The notes beneath the pieces are model-generated. The model was not told where the DNA came from. It ran no database searches and was given only the letters and a program-made list of their open reading frames with translations. A stretch of DNA of 64,000 nt from Mycobacterium sp. E1747 (GTDB lineage: Bacteria > Actinomycetota > Actinomycetes > Mycobacteriales > Mycobacteriaceae). Position numbers and translations under genes: made by a program. Positions 8,892-18,082 of the stretch are shown here, in pieces. Numbering within the stretch: position 1 is the first letter of the stretch; every line of letters starts with the position of its first letter. The DNA is taken from NCBI RefSeq assembly GCF_001667775.1, contig NZ_LZJI01000203.1, forward strand, positions 151,790-215,789. The letters are read 5' to 3'.

Positions 8892-9061
8892 CCCCCGTCA
8901 GGTTCGGCGCATTGCTCGCGTTGGGTGTCGGTTACCTTCGGTATCGCCGCTGGCGTGTTCGCGACGTAGCGCTACGGTCGAAGAAGATCGCGAAAGCGCG
9001 CGGCATCTCGCAGTGGAACGCTGCACGTGCAGCCGACCCTCGCAAGACCCCGGTGTGGTGA
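8888..9061 (+). CDS. Small membrane-type protein (57 aa) coupled to the Rieske gene
   Basis: The ATG at 8888 overlaps the stop of the Rieske gene as ATGA, a sign of translational coupling. The 57-residue product has a short hydrophobic N-terminus (FGALLALGVGYL) followed by a strongly basic stretch (RYRRWRVRDVALRSKK) and a tail ending RKTPVW. It could be a membrane anchor or an accessory peptide for the oxygenase. I recognise no family. The hydrophobic segment is short for a full transmembrane helix. Confidence 0.55.
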   Translation: MTPVRFGALLALGVGYLRYRRWRVRDVALRSKKIAKARGISQWNAARAADPRKTPVW

Positions 9062-9097
9062 CTTTGGGCTGGTCGGCGAATGTGCCGAGCTGCTGCT

Positions 9098-9883
9098 TCA
9101 GCGCGGGTATTGGCCGTCGTCGACTTTGATAATCGTTCCGGTGACGTATTCCGACGCTGGTGCGGCGAGGTAGAGCAGAGTGCTGTCGAGGCGGTCGGGG
9201 TCTCCAATCCGCTTGCGCGGCAATCGATCGGTGAAGTCTCCTGCCCGTTCGATATGGTGTTGCACCATCTCCGAGAGGAATGCTCCAGGTGCGATCGCGT
9301 TGACGTTGATTCCATAGCGGACCCACTCTACGGCGAGAACCTCGGTCATCCTGCTGATCGCTGCCTTCGTGATCGAGTAGAGCGCGGCCGCGTCACCCTC
9401 GTAATGGTAGGCCGCCATCGATGACAGGTTGATGATCCGTCCCGGTTGCTTTTTGGCGATGAGGCGACGCGCCACTTCACAGGCGAGTACGAACGGTCCA
9501 CGTAGGTTGGTGTCGATGACTTTGTTGATCACTTCGAGCGACATTCGGTGGGCCCGCTGTGCGTCCGGCGTCCCGGCGTTGTTGACCAAGATCGTGATGG
9601 TTCCGTAAGGAGTCTCTGCCCGATCGAGCACTTCGGGCAGGTCTGCTGCCTGCGAGACGTCCATCGGTACTGCTGAACATCGGTGTCCGCGGTCGACGAT
9701 TTCCTGGGCCAGCTCATCGAGAAGTTCTACCCTGCGGCCTGTGACCAGGACCGATGCTCCGGCCTCCGCGAGCACCATCGCGAATCTCCGGCCAAGTCCC
9801 GCGGTGGCACCCGTCACCATCGCAACCTGTCCAGTCAGATCCACGGAGTCGCGTGGTAGCGGGAACTCGTTGGGCACAGTCAT
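9098..9883 (-). CDS. Short-chain dehydrogenase/reductase (SDR)
   Basis: 261 residues, the classical SDR length. It has the coenzyme motif TGATAGLG near residue 24, NNAG, the catalytic serine in NLSSMA and the Y-x3-K pair in YSITK, followed by INVNAIAPGAF. TGRR after the second strand favours NADPH. It probably oxidises or reduces an alcohol/ketone intermediate. It converges with the Rieske operon and runs in the same direction as, and just downstream of, the molybdopterin enzyme (149 bases), so it may be cotranscribed with that gene. Confidence 0.88.
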   Translation of the reverse strand: MTVPNEFPLPRDSVDLTGQVAMVTGATAGLGRRFAMVLAEAGASVLVTGRRVELLDELAQEIVDRGHRCSAVPMDVSQAADLPEVLDRAETPYGTITILVNNAGTPDAQRAHRMSLEVINKVIDTNLRGPFVLACEVARRLIAKKQPGRIINLSSMAAYHYEGDAAALYSITKAAISRMTEVLAVEWVRYGINVNAIAPGAFLSEMVQHHIERAGDFTDRLPRKRIGDPDRLDSTLLYLAAPASEYVTGTIIKVDDGQYPR

Positions 9884-10032
9884 GATTGGGCCTTTGCATC
9901 CGTGTCGCTTCGGGGGCGATCTCGAGGTCAGCGGGTCGAGGTGGTGCTGGTCTGCCTGATTCAGTGGTCGATTGCTTGATGCCGATCGCCCATCGGTGAC
10001 TTCGGAGCGGCAAGCCGAGCTATGGTTTGAGC

Positions 10033-12192
10033 TCAGCTCATTGCAACGACGTTGACTGGGATACCGGACATCCGAGGATGGCAGTGGATCGAGTCGTACA
10101 GGCGGTCGTCGGCGATTAGCAGCCCGGTGCTAGATCCATACTGCCGCACGTCGTTTGGTGTATCTGAGTTGTGGCCCCAGCCGTGTGACATCGAGACGAC
10201 GCCGCGCTTGACGGCTGGATCGCTGTCGACGATTGCGATGATGTTGCCGTGCTGAGATTCGACCGTCACGTAGTCGCCCGGGCTGAGACCTAGTTCGGCA
10301 AGGTCGTCGGGGTGCAAATATGCCGGGTTGTACGGCCGGCGCCGGTGAAGCTCCGATATCTGGAACCCGTAGGTGTTGTACACCTCGCGTAGGCGTCGTG
10401 ACGCAAGCGTGAACTTGTAGGGTTGGCCATCGCGCCAATGATTCTGGGGCTCTGCAGGTTCAGCAGCAACATTCTGTAGTTCGGTGGCAAAGTCGTCAGG
10501 CATCACATGGAACCGTCCCGCCGCCTCGGGGTCGGGGGGCGCGACGATTTGCTCGATCGGGAAGAAGGCGCCGCCAGGGGAGTTCTTGATTACCTCGAGC
10601 GGCACCTGCCCGTGACGTGTGACGACTTCGATGAGCGCGTCCGAGGTAGGAGGGGTTTCCATGTCGAGTGCCACGCCCTGGAACGTCACCTGGACCCCGA
10701 GGCGCCGGGCCAATTCCCACATGATGCGCCAGTCCTCTAAGACATCCGATCCGGGTGCGGGTGTCGTTACCGCGGGAACGTACTGCTGAAACGGGCCTGG
10801 AATCAGTATGCGTTCGAGCCAGTCGGGCGCCAGCATGTCTGGTCGCTCGTACGGGATAGCCGGCGGCAGCACATAATCCGCTAGTCGCGCCGTATCGGTG
10901 AGGAACGGGTCGACCACCACCAGTAAGTCCAGCGATTTGAGCGCCTTGTTGATCTTCTTACGATCCGGGAAGGTGGCAGCGGGATTGCCGCCAAAGCAGA
11001 AGAATGCGCGCACCTGCCCCTCTCCCGGGGTGAGTATTTCGTCCGCCAGTGTGCCGGAAGGCTTCTCGCCGATGACGCTGCTTGCACCACGAATTCGTCC
11101 GGGCGGCAAGTCGTCCCAGGGCCGGGTGGGTGGAATCACCTGGGCGCGCATGGGTATCGAGGGTGTGATGACACCGGGGTTGGTAATCGATTCTCCCTCC
11201 CGCAACACCGACCCGCGCAACACCTCGAGCACCTGGTAGAGCAACTCGGACAAATTGCTCCGGTAAGCCATGCTCGAACCGGTCCCGGTCAGCGCGATGG
11301 GGCGGTCTGCGGAACCCCAGATCTGGGCCGCCGCTCTCAAGTCATCGGCTGGTACGCCAGCGCGGCGTTCGACCATTTGTGGGGTGAATGGCTGAACCGC
11401 GTCTTTGAGGGATGCGAACTGCGACTGCTCGACGTGATCGGCACAGAAGGTTGCGTCTTCCCACCCGTTGAGCAGGATTTCGCGAATCAGCCCGGCCGCG
11501 ACTGTGGGATCCTCGCCGGGATACGGCTGCAGGTGGACATCTGCGTACTGAGCCGTTTCTGTGCGGCGCGGATCGACCACGATGAGCTTCATACCCCGTT
11601 GCCGGGCTTCTCGTATTCGGTGGACGGGATGAAACGTAACGAATCCCACCGCGGTTGCCGATACGATGGGATTGACTCCCGCCAGCAGCATCGCGTCCGC
11701 GTCGTACATGTGCGGTCGACCGGCTTCCCAGCGGCCAAGGATGTCGGGCATAATGAACTTCGCGACTTGGTCAATTGTGTTCGTGGTGTAGAACGAGCCC
11801 GACCCCAGCGACGTCAGCCAATCCGAGATGAATGGCCCGTTTGTGGTTGCGATCGCCATGGCCGTGCCCCGGTAGCCGGCGATGGCGCTCGGGCCGTGAC
11901 GGTCGCGGACGTGGCGCATTCGTTCGGCGATCTCGTCCAGCGCCTGGGTTAACGGGATCTGGATGAACGTCCCGTCGGGTTGCCGTTTCAGCGGATGAAG
12001 CAGGCGACTGGAGCTGTTGGCTTGCTCCGCTGCTTGGCGACCCTTGAGGCAGGTGTAGCCCTGGCTGAGCACATGGTCCCGATCTCCTCGGATGCCCGCG
12101 ATGCGGTCATCGTCATCGACCTCGACCACTACGCCACAGAGCCCAAAGCAGATTCGGCAGACGGACCGCACTGTCTTGCTCGTCAAGGTCAC
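10033..12192 (-). CDS. Molybdopterin (bis-MGD) oxidoreductase with N-terminal [4Fe-4S]
   Basis: 719 residues of the DMSO reductase/formate dehydrogenase superfamily. The N-terminus carries C12-RI-C15-FGL-C19 and C48 (GYTCLKGR), the four ligands of a [4Fe-4S] cluster. Further matches are the MGD-binding segments (LAGVNPI, KLIVVDPRRTETA, FFCFGGNPAATFPDRKK) and a C-terminal molybdopterin dinucleotide-binding domain (SPGDYVTVESQHGN, near the end MSHGWGH). No Tat signal is seen, so it is probably cytoplasmic. No Nuo- or ferredoxin-type partner is adjacent except the SDR downstream. The substrate cannot be deduced; family members include formate dehydrogenases, hydroxylases and hydratases. Confidence 0.85.
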   Translation of the reverse strand: MTLTSKTVRSVCRICFGLCGVVVEVDDDDRIAGIRGDRDHVLSQGYTCLKGRQAAEQANSSSRLLHPLKRQPDGTFIQIPLTQALDEIAERMRHVRDRHGPSAIAGYRGTAMAIATTNGPFISDWLTSLGSGSFYTTNTIDQVAKFIMPDILGRWEAGRPHMYDADAMLLAGVNPIVSATAVGFVTFHPVHRIREARQRGMKLIVVDPRRTETAQYADVHLQPYPGEDPTVAAGLIREILLNGWEDATFCADHVEQSQFASLKDAVQPFTPQMVERRAGVPADDLRAAAQIWGSADRPIALTGTGSSMAYRSNLSELLYQVLEVLRGSVLREGESITNPGVITPSIPMRAQVIPPTRPWDDLPPGRIRGASSVIGEKPSGTLADEILTPGEGQVRAFFCFGGNPAATFPDRKKINKALKSLDLLVVVDPFLTDTARLADYVLPPAIPYERPDMLAPDWLERILIPGPFQQYVPAVTTPAPGSDVLEDWRIMWELARRLGVQVTFQGVALDMETPPTSDALIEVVTRHGQVPLEVIKNSPGGAFFPIEQIVAPPDPEAAGRFHVMPDDFATELQNVAAEPAEPQNHWRDGQPYKFTLASRRLREVYNTYGFQISELHRRRPYNPAYLHPDDLAELGLSPGDYVTVESQHGNIIAIVDSDPAVKRGVVSMSHGWGHNSDTPNDVRQYGSSTGLLIADDRLYDSIHCHPRMSGIPVNVVAMS

Positions 12193-12714
12193 TTCCCTCT
12201 AGGCCGGAAGGGGATATTTGTTGTTTGTCATACAGTATTGCGTAGTACACGTCGGTAGTGGGCCCGATCAGCGAGAATCGAAATGCGATCTCAGTGGTGC
12301 GATTTCACGACCCCTAACCGGATTGGGATGTATTGCCGCGGGGCGGGGGAGAACCAACCGCGAACCGGTCGTCTTGGCGCGAAGCAGGGTCGTGGCCGAC
12401 GCTCAGGGCGGAGACCGGACCTTGCGTTCTTAACCGTGGCGTGGCCGTGGAGACGTCGCGATGAGCCCGTCCTAGGAACTCGTACACGGGATAAACGGAC
12501 GACGGTCAGGAAGGCCTCTGTTGCGACGCGGCGCATGGTGGCCTCGGGGGGATTCGAGCACGGTTGTCGCAGAGGCGTCAGAGTGGTTCGTGGCTGCGTT
12601 CTGCTGAAGCTGCGGTACGACAGCCGCGTCGCCGAGCCGGCGGCGATCGATTTAGCAACGCCCTGGCCGAAAGGGAAGCACGTTGGTCGGCAGTGACGCG
12701 AAATCCGGCTTGAG
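12193..12714. other. Intergenic region without recognisable gene
   Basis: About 520 bases upstream of the molybdopterin gene and downstream of a membrane protein gene on the same strand. Short open frames exist on both strands but are rich in Arg and resemble no family. The stretch near 12210-12260 is relatively AT-rich and is the likely promoter of the molybdopterin gene. Confidence 0.4.
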
Positions 12715-13359
12715 CTATACGGTCATCACATTCGGGTCGTGCGGTTCGAGATTGGCGGGGTCGTGTTGGAGCGTGTCTGTTGCTCTCTGCAAGTCGGCGG
12801 TTCCCTGATTGATATAAGTCACCGCCTGCATGATGTCGTTGCCGTCGTATTTTTGGACTCCCGAGATGCAGTAGCGCAGCCCGACGTGGTAGCTGTTTGT
12901 GGCCTGTTGCAAAACGGTGTTGAGCGCCGGGTCGGGGCTCGGCAGATATCGCTCCAAGCTTGTGACTGCGCCGTCGGCGTTCTGGCAGGTCGCACCCGTA
13001 CGGGCCAGATCGTCATCAGCGGCGGCAGAGGCGATTTCGTGTCGTGCGGCGACAAGCGCCTCAATTGAGGGCTGGGCCTCGGCGAGCCAAGCGCGCAGCT
13101 GCGCGCTCATGCGCTGGGGTGTGACGGGCGGCTGCGAAGTGCTCGCCGGTGGGGCAGCGGTGTTCGGTGAGGCCCGGTGCGCCGTCGACAAGCTGTAATG
13201 GGCCCACCCGGACAGCACCCCAATGACCACCAACAAAGCGGCACCGGCCGCAGCGGCGATGAGGTCGCAGTGTTGGAATCTCGCGATCTTGTCCGGTGCG
13301 CCGGCGCCTTGCTGCGGGCACGTGTTCATCCGCCCCGGGCGATCGCTGGTGATGGCCAT
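12715..13359 (-). CDS. Membrane-anchored hypothetical protein
   Basis: 214 residues. A hydrophobic segment (LIAAAAGAALLVVIGVLSGW) at about residues 33-52 follows a basic N-terminus. A Pro/Ser/Thr-rich linker (NTAAPPASTSQPPVTPQ) comes next, then a helical outer domain with two cysteines (ATCQNADG and LRYCISGVQ) that may form a disulphide. This is a single-pass protein with an extracytoplasmic domain. It resembles mycobacterial conserved membrane proteins of unknown function. It stands alone between two gene-free stretches. Confidence 0.65.
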   Translation of the reverse strand: MAITSDRPGRMNTCPQQGAGAPDKIARFQHCDLIAAAAGAALLVVIGVLSGWAHYSLSTAHRASPNTAAPPASTSQPPVTPQRMSAQLRAWLAEAQPSIEALVAARHEIASAAADDDLARTGATCQNADGAVTSLERYLPSPDPALNTVLQQATNSYHVGLRYCISGVQKYDGNDIMQAVTYINQGTADLQRATDTLQHDPANLEPHDPNVMTV

Positions 13360-13782
13360 GAAACGACTCCTTTGATTAACCCGGCGGATAGTTCAGCAGG
13401 TGGTTGAGATGTTTTCAGTTCGGCACGATCACCGACGAGGGGCGTAAGGCTCCGGCGCATAGACAATGCGGACCGTGACGAGGAGTCCAAAGACCCTTGA
13501 AACCGCGGCCTATTCAGTCCCGAGATGGATTGCCTGCCTCGCCGCGGGCTTGAGTCGTGCCCCTGGTCGGCGAGGCCAGTGAGGCGAAACCCAGCTCAAG
13601 ACACAGTCGTAGCTCTTAGCAATCCGTGTCCCGGGGTGACCAAAGTGAAACGGTCCTGATGACGAAAGCCACCGCCATGGCTCGGCGGCGTCGGTTCGTT
13701 ACTTAGCGACTTGCGCCCATCTGGGTGGGTTGCTCGCCATTGACTCGGTTACTCAATTCCTTATGGGTCTTACGGCTAACCG
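13360..13782. other. Intergenic region without recognisable gene
   Basis: About 420 bases between the membrane protein start and the 3' end of the CocE-type hydrolase. No conserved coding frame, RNA gene or long inverted repeat was recognised. It should contain the promoter of the membrane protein gene. Confidence 0.4.
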
Positions 13783-15492
13783 TTACCCGAGCACCGGCAG
13801 CAACAAGCGCGACGACGACCGCACGGTGTTCAGGCTCGAGGTGCCGACGCCGGCGTGCCGGAAGTTCATGATCGCCGGCGTCGACAGGTCCTGGTCGTCG
13901 CTGGTGATGGTCAGGCGAATGCGGTGGCCCGCCGCGAACCGGCGGGCATTGGGAACCAGGGGTATTCGATATTCGACGTCCTCGCCCGGCGGTACCGCTT
14001 CCGGCCGACGGCAAGGCAGCACCGGCGCGCCGGGGAGGCTGGCAGCTTCGTCGACCTCGCGCAAGCTGGCGCGCAACCAGCCCGCGGTGACGGCGGTCGT
14101 CGCCCCGTCGGGGGCCACGTCATGCAGCATCGCCATCCATGCGGTATCGATCGCCGTTGCCGAGGCGACCAGCCGCAGCTCGATGTCTCCGACCACGTCG
14201 ACGTCCCGGGTCAGCGGCACGCTGGTCCAGGCCAGCATCGACGGCGGGTCGAGCGGGCTAGCCTTGACGCGGCCCAGGCCCGAGCCCAGCACCATGAATT
14301 CGCGTCCGCCGGGCTCACCCTCGTCGGTGTCCAACCCGCCGTCGGCGCGGAGGGCCAGTTCGCGATGCGTGGCCGCTGACGGCGGCCAGCAGTCGGCGGT
14401 TCGCCACTCGTCGGCGCCGGGCAAGAAGTAGCGGATCGGGGGCCCCTCGATCACGCCGGTGTCGCGGCCTTTCAGCCAATGGTCGTACCAGGCCAGCGCC
14501 TCGGTGTGCATGCTTTCCCAGGGCCAGGTCAGCCCGAACTCGCCAAGCATGCCCATCCGCACGTGTGCGTTGTGCGACAGCCCGTTCCACGTGGCGAACG
14601 TCGAGGGCAGGTGCAACGGCACGTTCTGCCAGTCGCACCCCAGGTAGACCGGGATGTCGATTTTCTCAAGCAACGGCAACAGGTTTCGCTCCTCCCACCA
14701 TTCGTCGCGCGTGGGGTGCTTGACCGCCGCCTCCTGCCATAGTTCGTCCCACGGCTGGGGATTGTGTGGCAGCCTGAGCAGCTGGCGCAGCATGGTGACC
14801 GCCGCCTCGCCATTCATGGTCTCGAATCTCTTGTGCACACCCGGACTGTTCAATACGCGCCGCGCCAAACCGATCGGCTTGCTGCGCCACAGCTTGTCGC
14901 TGCGGTCGGACGTCAGGCCCATCATCGCGAGAAACGGGGTGATGAATGACGAACTCAGCAGCCCGTGGTGGCTGGCACCCTCGTAGAGGTCGCTCGTCAC
15001 GGCAAGGGGAAAGATCGCTTTGAGGTGCGGCGGTCGCTCGACGGCCGCCTCGAGTTGGGTCATGGCGAAGTAGCTGATGCCGATCATGCCGACGTTGCCG
15101 TCGCACCACGGCTGGGCCGCGACCCACTCGACGAGGTCGTGCACATCGCGGCGCTCCTGCGCGTCGAAGAAGTTGAACGTGCCCTCGGAGCCACAGGTAC
15201 CGCGCAGGTTGGCGATGACGTGCGCGTAGCCGCGCGGCACCCAGAAGTCCGTCCTGCCGGCCTCGATGAACCCCGCCGGTGCGCCCAGGTCCTGCATCTG
15301 GCGCGGATACGGCGACGCGGCCAGCAGCGCCGGGAAGCGGCCTTCGGCGTCCGGCCGGTGAACGTCAGCCAAAAGCGTTGTGCCGTCCCGCACCCCGATC
15401 GCGGTGTTGACGTCGGTGCGCGCCGGGTACCGCGGCTCACTGAGGTTCCGGTATTCGCGGCCCGTGGTCTGGGGGCCGTTGAGCGTCGTCAC
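13783..15492 (-). CDS. CocE/NonD family hydrolase (X-Pro dipeptidyl-peptidase-like acylase)
   Basis: 569 residues. Residues ~30-330 form the alpha/beta-hydrolase part: IGVRDGTTLLADVHRP, RGTCGSEG, and the nucleophile elbow GMIGISYFA (Ser in G-x-S-Y). The C-terminal ~200 residues (WTSVPLTRDVDVVGDIEL and RFAAGHRIRLTITSDD) are the jelly-roll domain of the X-Pro/CocE class. Family members hydrolyse esters or amides such as cocaine or acyl-amides. It is read divergently from a TetR gene across a 60-base gap with a palindrome, so the TetR protein probably represses it. Start is GTG at 15492. Confidence 0.88.
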   Translation of the reverse strand: MTTLNGPQTTGREYRNLSEPRYPARTDVNTAIGVRDGTTLLADVHRPDAEGRFPALLAASPYPRQMQDLGAPAGFIEAGRTDFWVPRGYAHVIANLRGTCGSEGTFNFFDAQERRDVHDLVEWVAAQPWCDGNVGMIGISYFAMTQLEAAVERPPHLKAIFPLAVTSDLYEGASHHGLLSSSFITPFLAMMGLTSDRSDKLWRSKPIGLARRVLNSPGVHKRFETMNGEAAVTMLRQLLRLPHNPQPWDELWQEAAVKHPTRDEWWEERNLLPLLEKIDIPVYLGCDWQNVPLHLPSTFATWNGLSHNAHVRMGMLGEFGLTWPWESMHTEALAWYDHWLKGRDTGVIEGPPIRYFLPGADEWRTADCWPPSAATHRELALRADGGLDTDEGEPGGREFMVLGSGLGRVKASPLDPPSMLAWTSVPLTRDVDVVGDIELRLVASATAIDTAWMAMLHDVAPDGATTAVTAGWLRASLREVDEAASLPGAPVLPCRRPEAVPPGEDVEYRIPLVPNARRFAAGHRIRLTITSDDQDLSTPAIMNFRHAGVGTSSLNTVRSSSRLLLPVLG

Positions 15493-15504
15493 AGTTTCAC
15501 GCTA

Positions 15505-15524
15505 CGTTGAGAATAGTTTCAACG
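15505..15524. promoter_or_regulatory. Palindromic operator between CocE hydrolase and TetR
   Basis: CGTTGA-GAATAGTT-TCAACG: 6-base perfect outer arms with an 8-base centre. It lies in the 60-base gap between two divergent starts (15492 and 15553), where it can block both promoters. This is the size and position expected for a TetR operator, here for the regulator starting at 15553. Confidence 0.6.
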
Positions 15525-15552
15525 CAAGATGAGACTTCGGTAGGGTGGCGTC

Positions 15553-16152
15553 GTGCCCAAGCGATCGAGCACCCCCGGTCCGCGCGACGAGCGCGGCGTG
15601 CTGGCGGCGCGCATTCTGGCCGCCGCTCGCGACGAGTTCGCCCAACATGGCTGGGCCGGCACGGCGATTCGTGCCGTCGCCCGGGCGGCGGACGTGGATC
15701 CGGCGCTGATTTATCACTACTTCGGCTCGAAGGAGGGCCTGCTCGACGCCGCCACCACGCCACCGCAGAAGTGGCTCGACGCGGTGGCGGCGACCTGGGC
15801 GACGCCCAAAGCCGACCTGGGTCGGCAATTGATCCGCACCGTCTTGGACACCTGGACCGACGAGGAGGTCGGTCCCATCCTGCGCGCCGTGGTGCTGACG
15901 GCCGCCCACGAGGACAAGACCCGAGAGAAGCTGCGGCTCATCGTTGAGCGCGGCCTCATCGGCGGTTCCACCCTCGGCGCCGACGAGGACGAACGACTGC
16001 GGCGCAGCGGGCTGATCGCCACCCAGTTGATCGGCTTCGCGTTGTTGCGCTACGTCTGGAAGATCGAGCCGATCGCATCCATGCCCGAGGATCAGGTGGT
16101 GGCGGCGGTGGCACCGAACCTGCAGCGCTACGTCGAAGGCGACATCTCCTAG
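15553..16152 (+). CDS. TetR family transcriptional regulator
   Basis: 199 residues from a GTG start. The N-terminal HTH is typical: ILAAARDEFAQHGWAGTAIR, then VARAADVDPALIYHYFGSKE. The C-terminal domain (RQLIRTVLDTWTDEEVG and LRRSGLIATQLIGFALLRYV) matches the C-terminal domain found in many mycobacterial TetR proteins. It probably represses itself and the divergent CocE hydrolase through the palindrome at 15505-15524. Confidence 0.88.
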   Translation: MPKRSSTPGPRDERGVLAARILAAARDEFAQHGWAGTAIRAVARAADVDPALIYHYFGSKEGLLDAATTPPQKWLDAVAATWATPKADLGRQLIRTVLDTWTDEEVGPILRAVVLTAAHEDKTREKLRLIVERGLIGGSTLGADEDERLRRSGLIATQLIGFALLRYVWKIEPIASMPEDQVVAAVAPNLQRYVEGDIS

Positions 16153-16194
16153 GAGCTAACGCGACTGAGCCCGAGCAACGGCGACAATGACCGG

Positions 16195-16887
16195 ATGCGT
16201 CTTTTGCGCCCCAACCTTGCACTGGCGGTCGCCGCAGGTCTGGTGGGTGTCGGGACCGCCCAGGCCAGTCCCGACGTACCGCCGGTGAGCGAGGCGGCCC
16301 ACGCGGCCGGATTCGTCGACGTCCGAAGTGTGGTCCCCGACGCCGTCATCGACCTGCGCTACGCCACGACCAACAACTTCACGCACACGCAGCTGTATCC
16401 CGCCGACGCCCGTTGCCTGGTGCACCAGTCGATGGCGTCCGGACTGGCGACGGCGGCGACGGCACTACGGCCCCAGGGACACCTCCTGGTGTTCTGGGAC
16501 TGCTATCGGCCTCACGATGTGCAGGTCCAGATGTTCAACGTTGTCCCCAATCCGGCTTGGGTCGCGCGTCCCGGCCAGTACGCGCACAGCCACGAGTCGG
16601 GGCGCTCGGTGGACATGACGTTCACGACCGCGCAGCAGCCGTGCGCATCCGGGCTGCACGCGGAGGGGCTCTGCCTGGCGGACATGGGCACCGACTTCGA
16701 CGACTTCTCTTCGCGCGCAAACGCCTTCGCTACCGAGGGCGTCAGCGCCGACGCCCAAGCGAACCGGGCCGCGCTGCGAAACGCCATGAAGTACGGGGGT
16801 TTGGCGCCGTACTCCGGGGAGTGGTGGCACTTCGACGGCCCGGGCGCCGCTGTCGACCGGCCGATCCTGAACGTGCCCGTCGATTAA
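16195..16887 (+). CDS. Secreted D-alanyl-D-alanine dipeptidase, VanX/DdpX-like
   Basis: 230 residues. It starts with a signal peptide (RLLRPNLALAVAAGLVGVGT, cleavage probably after AQA). The mature part has the M15D metallopeptidase motifs: IDLRYATTNNF, FWDCYRP, SHESGRSVDM (zinc ligands H and D) and GEWWHFD (catalytic E and zinc ligand H). These enzymes split D-Ala-D-Ala or similar dipeptides. In mycobacteria the secreted form is thought to act in peptidoglycan turnover rather than vancomycin resistance. It follows the TetR gene after 42 bases on the same strand. Confidence 0.87.
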   Translation: MRLLRPNLALAVAAGLVGVGTAQASPDVPPVSEAAHAAGFVDVRSVVPDAVIDLRYATTNNFTHTQLYPADARCLVHQSMASGLATAATALRPQGHLLVFWDCYRPHDVQVQMFNVVPNPAWVARPGQYAHSHESGRSVDMTFTTAQQPCASGLHAEGLCLADMGTDFDDFSSRANAFATEGVSADAQANRAALRNAMKYGGLAPYSGEWWHFDGPGAAVDRPILNVPVD

Positions 16888-16922
16888 TCTCATATGTTGA
16901 GATGATGGTTTCATAATATGAA
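16887..16922. promoter_or_regulatory. Two short palindromes in front of the methyltransferase gene
   Basis: The first is ATCTCA-TATGT-TGAGAT (16887-16903) and the second TTCATA-A-TATGAA (16910-16922). Both are perfect and lie side by side in the 55-base gap. The AT content is higher than around. They may be operators for the methyltransferase; the first could also act as a weak terminator stem for the dipeptidase gene. Confidence 0.4.
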
Positions 16923-16942
16923 TTGACCGGTACGCTCGGAGA

Positions 16943-17755
16943 ATGAGCGACGAGCGCGGAGTCACGTACACCCACGGCCACCACGAGTCGGTGCTCCGCA
17001 GCCACCAGCGGCGCACCGTCCAGGACTCGGCCGCCTATTTGCTGCCCCGCCTGAAGCCCGGCTTGTCCGTGCTGGACATCGGCTGCGGACCCGGGACGAT
17101 CACCGCCGATCTCGGCGACCTCGTCGCGCCCGGGCCCGTCACAGCCGTCGACCAGGTGGCCGACGTGCTTGGCGTGGCCCGTGCCGAGGTCGAGCGACGC
17201 GGCCTGTCGAATGTTTCCTTCGCCACCGCCGACGCGCACCGGCTCGACTTTGCCGACGGCACATTCGACGTTGTGCACGCGCACCAGGTGCTGCAGCACG
17301 TCGCCGATCCGGTGGGGGCCCTACGGGAGATGAAACGGGTCTGCGCGCCCGGCGGTGTCGTGGCCGCGCGCGACGCCGACTACGCGGGGTTCATCTGGTT
17401 CCCGCAATTGCCGGCGCTCGACCTGTGGCGCGATCTCTACGAGCGGGCCGCTCGTGCCAACGGCGGCGAGCCGGACGCGGGCCGGCGCCTGTTGTCCTGG
17501 GCACGGCAGGCGGGTTTCGCCGACATCACGCCATCGGGAAGTGTGTGGTGCTACGCGACGCCGTCAATGCGCGAATGGTGGGGCGGCATGTGGGCCGACC
17601 GGATCCTGCACTCGCGGATCGCAAGCGACCTGCTGGATCTGGGTCTGGCCACGACCGCGCAGCTCGAGGAGATCTCCGCCGCGTGGCGCGCCTGGGCGGC
17701 CGCCCCCGACGGCTGGATCGCCATTCCACACGGCGAAGTCCTCTGCCGGGGGTAG
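16943..17755 (+). CDS. SAM-dependent class I methyltransferase
   Basis: 270 residues. Motif I (LDIGCGPGTITADLGDLV) is at about residues 47-64, followed by TAVDQVADVL, VSFATADAHRLDFADGTFD and a HQVLQHVADP motif IV. This is the UbiE/Methyltransf_11 layout. The C-terminal 100 residues are rich in Trp and differ from UbiE itself, so quinone methylation is unlikely. The substrate is unknown. Confidence 0.87.
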   Translation: MSDERGVTYTHGHHESVLRSHQRRTVQDSAAYLLPRLKPGLSVLDIGCGPGTITADLGDLVAPGPVTAVDQVADVLGVARAEVERRGLSNVSFATADAHRLDFADGTFDVVHAHQVLQHVADPVGALREMKRVCAPGGVVAARDADYAGFIWFPQLPALDLWRDLYERAARANGGEPDAGRRLLSWARQAGFADITPSGSVWCYATPSMREWWGGMWADRILHSRIASDLLDLGLATTAQLEEISAAWRAWAAAPDGWIAIPHGEVLCRG

Positions 17756-17798
17756 CTCATCGGCTGCGGGCGACCGCGACGGTTTGTAGCATCGGCCG

Positions 17799-18041
17799 GT
17801 GCGCGGCCGGAAGACCGCTTCGGAGGCCGAAGGCTGCAATCCTGCCGCGCCCGCCGCGTCCCCGCGGCGCATCGCCGCTGCCTGCATGGTGGGCACCGCC
17901 GTCCGTTCGCTGCCCGAAGCGCTCGAAGCGACGCCCGAGATCATCATCACCGCCGGCGATTTCCGGCTCGTCGGTAGCCCGATCCACGTCTCGGGCTACG
18001 ACCCCGACTACCGCCCGCCGCCCGAGCTGCCCGAGGCGTAG
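17799..18041 (+). pseudogene. Remnant of a CaiB/BaiF (class III) CoA-transferase C-terminus
   Basis: The end of this 80-codon frame reads GDFRLVGSPIHVSGYDPDYR followed by PPPELPEA. The GSPI-V-G--P-YR-PP--GE pattern is the usual C-terminal tail of CaiB/BaiF CoA-transferases. The first ~30 residues show no resemblance and no other part of the enzyme is present nearby. I infer a 3' fragment left by deletion. It converges with the LysR gene. Confidence 0.5.
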
Positions 18042-18082
18042 CGCCCACCGCCGCGAGCGTGACGGTAGTTTCACATTCGGCG

